Shown one piece after another: positions 27,761 through 35,059 of a stretch of DNA of 64,000 nucleotides (within the stretch, counting starts at the first letter, position 1; every line of letters begins with the position of its first letter). The notes beneath the pieces are model-generated. The model was not told where the DNA came from, searched no databases, and saw only the letters and a program-made list of their open reading frames with translations. The position numbers and the translations under genes were made by a program. Source of the stretch: Nostoc indistinguendum CM1-VF10 (GTDB taxonomy: Bacteria; Cyanobacteriota; Cyanobacteriia; Cyanobacteriales; Nostocaceae); NCBI GenBank assembly GCA_019359215.1, contig JAHHHS010000021.1:25273-89272 (forward strand). Reading direction: 5' to 3'.

Positions 27761-28153
27761 AATTAGCTCCTGTATTCTGATTTCTGAATTCTTCTTCAAA
27801 AATCTAAATAGCTGTTGGCTGTATAGGTACCATTGCCTTAGACACGAACTTGTACAAGATTGAACAGGATTTAACAACATCAGGATTTTAAATGCAAAAA
27901 GAGATTACATGAAAAAAACCTGTGCCTCAATCCCTTGCATATCAAGCTTCCCTATAATAATTGAAGAGGTGCAACGAAATGAAATATCAATTACAACTCC
28001 TCGGCTGCTATCCTCTCTCCAACATAACCCTGTAGAGTCCTAATTATATAGATTGCCCCTACAAACCTCATTTTGGCAAACTAGATAAATCGGTTCTGGT
28101 TGGCATCTGGGCGATTCAATTCAAAATTTTCACGAACGGAGAACACGAAATCT
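27761..28153. other. ndhH upstream region
   Basis: Nothing coding is visible between the repeat element and ndhH. The stretch presumably holds the ndhH promoter. An in-frame ATG at 28100 would extend NdhH by 18 atypical residues and is not used here. Confidence 0.35.
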
Positions 28154-29338
28154 ATGACCAGACTAGAAACCCGCACTGAACCAATGGTGCTAAACATGGG
28201 GCCACACCACCCCTCAATGCACGGGGTTCTGCGGCTAATCATGACTCTGGATGGCGAGGATGTCGTTGACTGTGAACCAGTTATCGGCTATTTGCACCGG
28301 GGAATGGAAAAAATCGCCGAGAACCGCACTAATGTAATGTACGTTCCTTACGTCAGTCGCTGGGATTACGCGGCGGGAATGTTTAACGAAGCCGTCACTG
28401 TCAACGCCCCAGAACAGCTTGCAGGTGTTGCTGTCCCTAAACGTGCTAGCTACATCCGCGTCATCATGCTGGAGTTGAATCGCATCGCTAACCACTTGCT
28501 GTGGTTTGGCCCCTTCCTCGCTGACGTAGGCGCACAAACTCCCTTCTTCTACCAATTCCGCGAACGGGAGATGATTTATGATTTGTGGGAAGCCGCCACA
28601 GGCTATCGGATGGTAAATAACAACTACTTCCGTATTGGTGGAGTAGCGGCTGATTTACCTTACGGTTGGGTAGATAAGTGTCTGGAATTCTGCGACTACC
28701 TATTACCCAAAATTGATGAGTACGAACGCTTAGTAACTGATAACCCTATCTTCCGGCGACGTGTTGAGGGACTTGGTACTATCACCCGTGAAGAAGCAAT
28801 TAACTGGGGACTTTCTGGCCCAATGTTACGCGCATCTGGCGTGCAATGGGATTTGCGGAAAGTTGACCATTACGAATGTTATGACGATTTCGACTGGGAT
28901 GTACAGTGGGAAACTGCCGGTGATTGCTTTGCTCGTTACGTAGTGCGGATGCGAGAAATGCGCGAATCTGTAAAGATTATTCGCCAAGCAATTAAAGGAC
29001 TTCCTGGCGGCCCTTACGAAAATCTGGAAGCCAAGCGTTTAGCCGCAGGTAAAAAATCCGAGTGGGACGCATTTGATTATCAATTCATCGGCAAAAAAGT
29101 TTCCCCCACTTTTAAGATGCCCAAAGGTGAAATCTACGCCCGTGTAGAAAGTGGCAAAGGTGAATTGGGAATTTATTTGGTTGGCGATGATAACGTCTTC
29201 CCCGCACGTTGGAAGATTCGCCCAGCAGATTTCAACAACCTCCAGATTGTTCCACATTTACTGCGCGGAATGAAAGTTGCAGATATTGTGGTCATCCTCG
29301 GTAGTGTTGACGTAATTATGGGGTCTGTGGATAGGTAG
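28154..29338 (+). CDS. ndhH: NAD(P)H-quinone oxidoreductase subunit H
   Basis: 394 residues from [20 protein letters not shown], the usual cyanobacterial start and length. It has the 49-kDa/NuoD features: [34 protein letters not shown] and the C-terminal [14 protein letters not shown]. NdhH is in the peripheral arm of the thylakoid NDH-1 complex, near the quinone site, in respiration, cyclic electron flow and CO2 uptake. Other ndh genes are not adjacent, as is typical for cyanobacterial ndhH. A terminator follows. Confidence 0.97.
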   Translation: MTRLETRTEPMVLNMGPHHPSMHGVLRLIMTLDGEDVVDCEPVIGYLHRGMEKIAENRTNVMYVPYVSRWDYAAGMFNEAVTVNAPEQLAGVAVPKRASYIRVIMLELNRIANHLLWFGPFLADVGAQTPFFYQFREREMIYDLWEAATGYRMVNNNYFRIGGVAADLPYGWVDKCLEFCDYLLPKIDEYERLVTDNPIFRRRVEGLGTITREEAINWGLSGPMLRASGVQWDLRKVDHYECYDDFDWDVQWETAGDCFARYVVRMREMRESVKIIRQAIKGLPGGPYENLEAKRLAAGKKSEWDAFDYQFIGKKVSPTFKMPKGEIYARVESGKGELGIYLVGDDNVFPARWKIRPADFNNLQIVPHLLRGMKVADIVVILGSVDVIMGSVDR

Positions 29339-29376
29339 AAAATATCTATCTAATGTAAATATGTAAATACTTTTTT

Positions 29377-29412
29377 AGAGCAGTTGTATTTTAGTGCAAC
29401 TGCTCTTTTTTT
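29377..29412 (+). terminator. intrinsic terminator of ndhH
   Basis: AGAGCAGTTG (29377-29386) pairs with CAACTGCTCT (29397-29406), followed by an uninterrupted T-run. It lies 39 bases after the ndhH stop. Confidence 0.85.
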
Positions 29413-29520
29413 TACACTTCAGTTAAGCATTTCTTTCTTCTCTCCTTTGAAGCAATCGCCGGACTTTCTGAATTCCGCATCCCCCGCGAATTTAATAATT
29501 TATTTGATTTCCAAAAAGCC

Positions 29521-30039
29521 AATGAATGGAACACTATTTGTTAGTGAAGAACTTTTAAAAGCAATTGATAAGATTCACCGTTATCCTTTGCGACAGTCAG
29601 CTATTGATATTCTCAACCGTCAACTGAGATTAATCAGGTAAGCGAATCTGAGCAAAAAGCTTTAGCGTTAACTGAACTACGCTGTACATTTGGAGGACGT
29701 TCTTTAGTTCCCGATATTGCTGTATTTAACTGGTCACGGCTTATTGTTGATGAAGATGGGGAAATTGCCAATAAGTTTGAAACTTATCCAGATTGGATAA
29801 TTGAAATTTTATCACCTGATCAATTTCCTAACCGTGTGATTGATAAAATTATTTTCTGTATTAATCATGGTACAAAATTAGGTTGGTTTATTGACTCTAA
29901 CGATAAATCGGTGATGGTATTTCAACCTAATAAATTGCCAGAAGTAAAATATAATAATGATAAATTGACTGTTCTTGATGTATTAACAGATTGGCAAATA
30001 ACGCCAGCAGATATATTTAGTTGGTTAAAGGTTAAATAG
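29521..30039 (+). pseudogene. frameshifted Uma2-family nuclease gene
   Basis: The first part (MNGTLFVSEELLKAIDKIHR onward) stops at 29639. From about 29636 another frame continues GRSLVPDIAVFNWSRL, WIIEILSPDQ and KLGWFIDSNDKSVMVF to a stop at 30037, matching the Uma2 (DUF820) order PD..., EILSP..., GW.ID. So the PD-(D/E)XK nuclease-fold protein is present but split by a frameshift or small deletion. Two intact Uma2 genes are elsewhere in the window. Confidence 0.75.
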
Positions 30040-30283
30040 TTAAAAGGGCAGTTATAAACCGCGTCTACACAAGCAAGACTTACTTTGCGGGTTTCAAACC
30101 CTCAATTTAGCTCGTTCACCTCGTTCCCCGAATGTAGCGTTTTTCGTATGGATGCAATACAGTCTGACCTCACTTCCATTTCTCTCTCCTAAAATAAGAG
30201 AGGCTTTAAATCTTACTCCCCTTCCCTACAAGGGAAGGGGCTGGGGATTATGTCTGTATTGCACTCAACCCAGAAGCCCTATA

Positions 30284-30358
30284 GTAGGTCGGATTGAGGC
30301 TTTGCGAAACCCAACAAAGCTTTGATAATGTTGGGTTACGTTCCTCAACCCAACCTAC
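30284..30358. repeat. 75-bp hairpin repeat
   Basis: GTAGGTCGGATTGAGG (30284-30299) faces CCTCAACCCAACCTAC (30343-30358), with inner AACCCAAC/GTTGGGTT arms, so the whole unit can fold into one long hairpin. This is a dispersed cyanobacterial repeat type. Just upstream, CCCTTCCCTACAAGGGAAGGGG (about 30219-30241) is another small hairpin repeat. Confidence 0.7.
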
Positions 30359-30381
30359 ACCCTGTGGAAAACACTTAAATT

Positions 30382-30690
30382 AGAAAGCAAACTTGAGTTT
30401 GAGAAAGTAAAAGCTTATTTTACTTGCGTAAAACACCAAAATGAGAAAGCAAACTGGGGTTTGAGAAAGTAAAAGCTCATTTTACTTGCGTAAAACACTG
30501 AAATGAGAAAGCAAACTAGGGTTTGAGAAAGTAAAAGCTTCTTTTGCTTGCGGAAAACACCAAAATGAGAAAGCAAAAGCTTCTTTTGAGTAAGTCAAAG
30601 CTCATTTTGAGAAAGCATTTCAGTATTTTGAGAAAGGAAACGGGCATTTTTATAAAGCAATTAAGCATTTTTATAAAGTAATCAGCAAAT
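30382..30690 (+). repeat. 62-bp tandem repeat, three copies plus degenerate tail
   Basis: AGAAAGCAAAC starts units at 30382, 30444 and 30506, and a fourth, cut-down unit at 30568. The units differ by a few bases (for example TTGAGTTTG, TGGGGTTTG, TAGGGTTTG). After 30568 shorter TTTTGAGAAAGC and ATTTTTATAAAG pieces continue to about 30690. Identity extends across the whole unit, so it is a minisatellite, not CRISPR. Confidence 0.85.
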
Positions 30691-30751
30691 ATACCTGACA
30701 ATTAAAAATCATGATTGTACAAATAAAACCGCCGCTTAGAAAAATCGGTAA

Positions 30752-31012
30752 TGTTTCAGTAATATCTCTCAAGCGCAAGAAGTCGGTTTAGGTTCCCATC
30801 AACAAGGTGTTACCGACGAAGCAGAACGTGCTAAACTACGCGCCGAATTCGATGGAATGATAGCCCATCTTTACGGTTTAACCGACGAAAATGAATTTAG
30901 CTACATCCTCACCACATTTCCGATTGTTAATGCAACTGTTAAAGAAGCAGCATTGTCAGCTTACCGTACCTTTGCCCCAATGTTTGCAAACTCAGAATTA
31001 GTCTCTGCTTAA
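30752..31012 (+). pseudogene. C-terminal remnant of a DNA methyltransferase / restriction enzyme
   Basis: The frame ending TAA at 31010-31012 encodes ERAKLRAEFDGMIAHLYGLT, FSYILTTFPIV and VKEAALSAYRTFAP. This is the usual C-terminal end of large Eco57I/BREX PglX-type N6-adenine methyltransferases (LDAL.AHLYGL...FxYIL.TFP). The frame has no start and hits a stop at 30749, so only the tail of a lost defence gene is left. Confidence 0.65.
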
Positions 31013-31409
31013 TCTCTCGTTCCTATACAGAACATGGAAACGAAGAATACTAACAGCATCACAAATATCTGTAACTATCAATACAAACTGAATTGTTACA
31101 TTACTGCTTGAAGTATATTTATTGCCTCAAATTTTAGAAAAACCAAACATATTATTTGTAAATTTACAAAATTCTTAATTTTAAATTTATAATCTTAAAT
31201 TTTCTCTGGTGTAAATTAAAAAAAATGAGTTTCTTAATAATTTCTTTTAAATTCACCGTTCGCGTAGCGTCCCGTAGGGAAGAGGTTGAATAATGTTATG
31301 TTCCGTTAAAATTGAATTGCTGCTATAAATACAAGAATGTATTTAAACAAGGTCTAATAAATTACTATATAAATCCGGCAGCATTTACTTAGTCGTCATA
31401 GTTAGAACC
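31013..31409. other. AT-rich gap
   Basis: The only visible element is the dispersed repeat CGCGTAGCGTCCCGTAGGG near 31260-31279. I see no gene. The promoter of the GAF protein gene should lie near its right end. Confidence 0.4.
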
Positions 31410-31946
31410 GTGCAAATTCATCCTCAATCGGAATTTAATCATAGCCGCGATCGCCCTGAACAGGGTTTGCAAAATTTGCTCGACCGCCTTGTTAAAACAA
31501 TGCAGCGTGATGAGTTAGTCCGGCAAACAACCAATCAACTCAGAGAATCGCTTCAGGTTGATCGGGTGGTGTTGTATTATTTTTACAGTCAGTGGCAAGG
31601 GCAGGTGACTTTTGAATCTTTGAGTTCTCAAGAATTCTCAATACTTGGTTCCACTGGCCCAGATGATTGTTTTAACAACCAGTATGCTGCTTTATACTTA
31701 GCAGGACGGGTAAGAGCGATCGCTGATATTGAATTAGAGCCAATCGAGCCTTGTCACCGAGATTTTCTGTGCAATTTGCAGGTTCGCGCCAACTTGGTTG
31801 TACCAATTGTCATACCTAGAGGATTATGGGGATTGCTAATAGCACATCACTGTCAAGGGCCTCATTATTGGTCGCCATCAGATATAGAAATAATGCAAAC
31901 AGGGGCACAAACTCTAGCAACAGATCATAATATTCTGGAGAGTTAA
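31410..31946 (+). CDS. stand-alone GAF domain protein, candidate cyanobacteriochrome
   Basis: 178 residues from GTG. A single GAF domain spans about 20-175 (VDRVVLYYFYSQWQGQV, AGRVRAIADIE, RANLVVPIVIPRGLWGLLIA). The Cys-His pair C115-H116 sits where bilin-binding GAF domains attach the chromophore, and D85-D86-C87-F88 fits the DXCF motif that supplies a second Cys in one cyanobacteriochrome class. No output domain follows, so it would be a light sensor acting through a partner, or a small-ligand binder. Bilin binding is inferred. Confidence 0.75.
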   Translation: MQIHPQSEFNHSRDRPEQGLQNLLDRLVKTMQRDELVRQTTNQLRESLQVDRVVLYYFYSQWQGQVTFESLSSQEFSILGSTGPDDCFNNQYAALYLAGRVRAIADIELEPIEPCHRDFLCNLQVRANLVVPIVIPRGLWGLLIAHHCQGPHYWSPSDIEIMQTGAQTLATDHNILES

Positions 31947-32028
31947 GTCACTGTGTATTCAAATCGCCTACAGTAAAGTAGCAGAAATCCTCGCCAGCAC
32001 TGATTTTTCTAGTTAAGGAGAAAAAACT

Positions 32029-32418
32029 GTGAAATTTGGTTACACGGTTATTTGGGTAGACGATGTAGTTAAAACCGTTGAGTTTTACGAAAAAGCCTTT
32101 GGTTTAGTTCGTCGCACTCTCGTGGATAAGGGGCAATCTATCTGGGCCGAAATCGAGACGGGAAACACCACACTAGCTTTCTCCTCTAGTAGCGAAGCAC
32201 AGAAGTTATTTCCTGGTGGCTGCCATCACAACGATGCTACACAACCACCGACATTAATCCAAATATCATTTATTACTCCTGATGTTGGCAGCGCTTACAT
32301 GAGAGCGATCGGCGCAGGCGCAAAAACATTAGATGCTCCTAAAAGCCAGCCTGGGGGACAAATGATTGCTCGTGTTCGCGATCCTAATGGTGTGCTGGTG
32401 TCGTTGGTAAGTGGGTGA
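32029..32418 (+). CDS. VOC family (glyoxalase/bleomycin resistance) protein
   Basis: 129 residues from GTG with AGGAG ten bases upstream. It has the paired beta-alpha-beta-beta-beta modules: FGYTVIWVDDVVKTVEFYEK, AEIETGNTTLAFSSS and the second half with GGQMIARVRDPNGVLVSL. The C-terminal VRDPNG(V/N) is typical of VOC proteins. The fold covers lyases, dioxygenases and antibiotic-binding proteins, so the reaction is unknown. It stands alone between the GAF and methyltransferase genes. Confidence 0.85.
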   Translation: MKFGYTVIWVDDVVKTVEFYEKAFGLVRRTLVDKGQSIWAEIETGNTTLAFSSSSEAQKLFPGGCHHNDATQPPTLIQISFITPDVGSAYMRAIGAGAKTLDAPKSQPGGQMIARVRDPNGVLVSLVSG

Positions 32419-32557
32419 AATTCTTACAACTGAATTTAGTCAAGATAGCTTTCTCATGCTTGTGATTCAGTCAATATAGAGAAAGTCACTGCTTAAACTG
32501 TCTGTTGAAGACTTAGAAGTTAAATTGAATTCATAACTCTTAACTCTTGATTTTCCA

Positions 32558-33793
32558 ATGGATTCAAATCCAGCATTGTGTGCAGCGATCGCAAATCACA
32601 TTATCACCTCTCCACAGCAACGAATTACTTTTGCCCAATTCATGGAAATGGCATTATACCACCCTGAATACGGCTACTATTCCAGCAATGCAGTCAAAAT
32701 AGGTTTTAAAGATAGTGATTTTTTTACCTCTCCCAACCTCTGTCCTGACTTTGGCGAGTTACTAGCAGAACAATTTTTACAAATGTGGGAGATTTTAGGA
32801 AAACCTATACCATTTTCTTTGGTAGAAATGGGAGCAGGTCAAGGACTGCTAGCATTGCATATCCTTAAATATCATCAACTGCACTACCCAGATTTTTTTA
32901 CCGCCCTGGAATATATCATTGTTGAAAAGTCGCCAACTTTAAGACAAGAACAGCAGCAACGCTTGCAAGATTTCCCGGTGCGTTGGTGCAATTTAGAGGA
33001 TGTACCACCAAATGCGATCGCAGGTTGCTTTTTTTCTAACGAGTTAGTAGATGCGTTCCCCGTGCATCAATTCATCTTAGAAACGGGCGAACTCCGAGAA
33101 ATTTATGTAACCACATCACAAAACCTAACTTCCCAACCCCCTTCAAGTGAGTCTTCCTCCCCTCCCCTCATAGGGGAGGGGTTGGGGGAGAGGTCAAATT
33201 TTGCATTTGTGGAAGTAACAGGAGAACCTTCAACGCCCCAACTGGCTGAATATTTAAACTTAGTAGGAATCGACTTTACCCATGCATATCCAGATGGCTA
33301 CCGTAGTGAAATTAATTTAGCTGCTCTAGACTGGTTGAGTATAGTAGCAGACCGCTTGCAGCGTGGCTATGTGTTAACAATTGATTATGGCTACCCCGCC
33401 AGCCGTTACTATAATCCCAGGCGATCGCAGGGAACGTTACAGTGCTATTATCACCATCGTTTCCACGACAACCCTTATATCAATATTGGCCGACAAGATA
33501 TCACTGCCCATGTTGACTTTACCGCTTTAGAAATTTGGGGTGAGAAGTGCAATTTAAAAAATGTTGGTTTTATTCAGCAGGGATTATTTTTGATGGCGTT
33601 GGGGTTAGGCGATCGCATTGCAGCCCTTTCTTATCAACAGCAACCCCTCTCGCAGTTACTACAGAGGCGAGACGCACTACACCAGTTTTTAGATCCCACA
33701 GGGCTGGGCGGCTTTGGAGTCCTAGTTCAGAGTAAAGGTCTGGATAAGACAGAAATTACTCAACTACTAAAAGGATTGGCCCTGCCAGAGTAA
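32558..33793 (+). CDS. MidA/NDUFAF7-type class I SAM-dependent methyltransferase
   Basis: 411 residues. It has the family's N-terminal MEMALYHPEYGYYSS, the SAM loop VEMGAGQGLLA, FFSNELVDAFPVHQF and YVLTIDYGYPASRYY. In mitochondria the homolog NDUFAF7 methylates an arginine of complex I subunit NDUFS2, the NdhH equivalent; ndhH is 3 kb upstream, but a link is only inferred. Oddity: residues about 188-212 (PPSSESSSPPLIGEGLGERS) are encoded by a CCCCTCATAGGGGAGGGG hairpin repeat inserted in frame. Confidence 0.85.
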   Translation: MDSNPALCAAIANHIITSPQQRITFAQFMEMALYHPEYGYYSSNAVKIGFKDSDFFTSPNLCPDFGELLAEQFLQMWEILGKPIPFSLVEMGAGQGLLALHILKYHQLHYPDFFTALEYIIVEKSPTLRQEQQQRLQDFPVRWCNLEDVPPNAIAGCFFSNELVDAFPVHQFILETGELREIYVTTSQNLTSQPPSSESSSPPLIGEGLGERSNFAFVEVTGEPSTPQLAEYLNLVGIDFTHAYPDGYRSEINLAALDWLSIVADRLQRGYVLTIDYGYPASRYYNPRRSQGTLQCYYHHRFHDNPYINIGRQDITAHVDFTALEIWGEKCNLKNVGFIQQGLFLMALGLGDRIAALSYQQQPLSQLLQRRDALHQFLDPTGLGGFGVLVQSKGLDKTEITQLLKGLALPE

Positions 33794-33902
33794 AAATAAA
33801 TTTGAAAAGTTAAAACTCTATTTAAGAATGCAGTATTAGTCTTATTTAGACTAGCATAACAGTGATTACTGTAAAGTTAAACACACTACCAAAGTAATAA
33901 TT

Positions 33903-33998
33903 ATGTCCACCCATGACCTGTTAATGCTAGTAACCTTACTTGCTCCAGGGCTTTTACTTTCAGTGATAATTATGGCGACTTTTGCTGCTGGTGGCTAA
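33903..33998 (+). CDS. possible 31-residue single-span membrane protein
   Basis: ATG 33903 to TAA 33996-33998 encodes a short N-terminus (MSTHDLLM), one hydrophobic helix (LVTLLAPGLLLSVIIMATFA) and AGG. The make-up resembles tiny subunits of thylakoid complexes, but it matches none I can name. There is no clear Shine-Dalgarno site. The rest of 33794-34131 has an inverted repeat (CAGTGAACAGTTATCAGTG with TTCACTGATAACTGA) and no other gene. Confidence 0.45.
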   Translation: MSTHDLLMLVTLLAPGLLLSVIIMATFAAGG

Positions 33999-34131
33999 TT
34001 GCCAGAGACATAAGTCACTAGTCAGTGAACAGTTATCAGTGTTTAGACATTGTTCACTGATAACTGATATTAGAATCAAACGATGGAACTACAACAGGCT
34101 ACGCCTACGCCGTATTAAAGGAACGTGAAAA

Positions 34132-34998
34132 ATGAAGGTGGCATTTCTGGGAACTGGACTAATGGGACTACCAATGGCTCAAAGGTTATTAGCCGCAGAT
34201 ATACAGCTAATTGCCTACAATCGTACCCCAGAAAAATTAGCACCACTAAAAGCAGCTGGAGCTGAAGTTGTTACACATCCCCGCCACGCCATTCGTGCTG
34301 CTGAGTGCGTAATCCTAATGCTTACTAATGCCCCAGCTATTTATAATGTGTTGCTTTCAGATACTGCTTGGCAAACTCTGGAAGGACGCACGATCATCCA
34401 AATGGGAACAATTACTCCCACAGAAAGCCAGGAAATTAGAGATGCAGTTGTTGGTGGTGGTGGTGAGTATTTAGAAGCACCTGTATTAGGAAGTATCCCA
34501 GAAGCAAAAGCTGGCAAGTTGAATGTTATGGTAGGGGCAGAGCCAGAACAATATCAACGACACTTAAAGCTACTCCAAAATTTTGGGACAGAACCTTTAC
34601 TTATAGGACCAGTAGGATCTGCGGCGGCGCTCAAATTAGCATTAAATCAACTAATAGCTTCTCTAACAACTAGCTTTGCTCTGAGTCTAGCTTTTGTCCA
34701 GCGTCAAGGTGTCCATGTGGATGTGTTTATGCAAATCTTGCGCGACAGTCCACTTTACGCACCTACCTTCGACAAAAAGCTACAACGGATGTTGGATGGC
34801 AATTATGCTGATCCGAATTTCCCTACAAAACACTTGCTCAAAGATACAGAATTGTTTATCTCTGAAGCGAAATCCCGAAGTTTGGATCTCAGCAGTATTA
34901 AAGGTGTGCGGCAAATCTTGCAAACAGCCGTAAAAATGTCATTTGCTGATGATGATTACTCATCACTATTTTCTGTAATTAAAGAATGGGGAGAGTGA
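34132..34998 (+). CDS. NAD(P)-dependent beta-hydroxyacid dehydrogenase family protein
   Basis: 288 residues. The N-terminus is the Rossmann motif VAFLGTGLMGLPMAQRLL. Then come the substrate segment APVLGSIPEAKAGKLNVMVG and the catalytic lysine helix GSAAALKLALNQLIAS. It belongs with 3-hydroxyisobutyrate dehydrogenase, tartronate semialdehyde reductase and plant glyoxylate reductase-like enzymes; the substrate cannot be chosen from sequence alone. It is encoded alone, with a hairpin after its stop. Confidence 0.88.
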   Translation: MKVAFLGTGLMGLPMAQRLLAADIQLIAYNRTPEKLAPLKAAGAEVVTHPRHAIRAAECVILMLTNAPAIYNVLLSDTAWQTLEGRTIIQMGTITPTESQEIRDAVVGGGGEYLEAPVLGSIPEAKAGKLNVMVGAEPEQYQRHLKLLQNFGTEPLLIGPVGSAAALKLALNQLIASLTTSFALSLAFVQRQGVHVDVFMQILRDSPLYAPTFDKKLQRMLDGNYADPNFPTKHLLKDTELFISEAKSRSLDLSSIKGVRQILQTAVKMSFADDDYSSLFSVIKEWGE

Positions 34999-35017
34999 TG
35001 GGGGAATAAATTTTCCT

Positions 35018-35045
35018 AGGGTAGCACAGCTAGCCGTGCTACCCT
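35018..35045. terminator. hairpin between convergent genes
   Basis: AGGGTAGCAC (35018-35027), an 8-base loop AGCTAGCC, and GTGCTACCCT (35036-35045). It has no long U-tract but lies exactly between the dehydrogenase stop and the end of the minus-strand gene, so it may end both. It also resembles the dispersed palindromes at 7090 and 57207. Confidence 0.5.
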
Positions 35046-35059
35046 AATTAATCAGGATA

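Noticed and set aside
30382..30690. Regularly spaced repeats, possibly CRISPR
   Set aside because: Identity covers the full 62-bp unit, with no variable spacers and no cas genes nearby.
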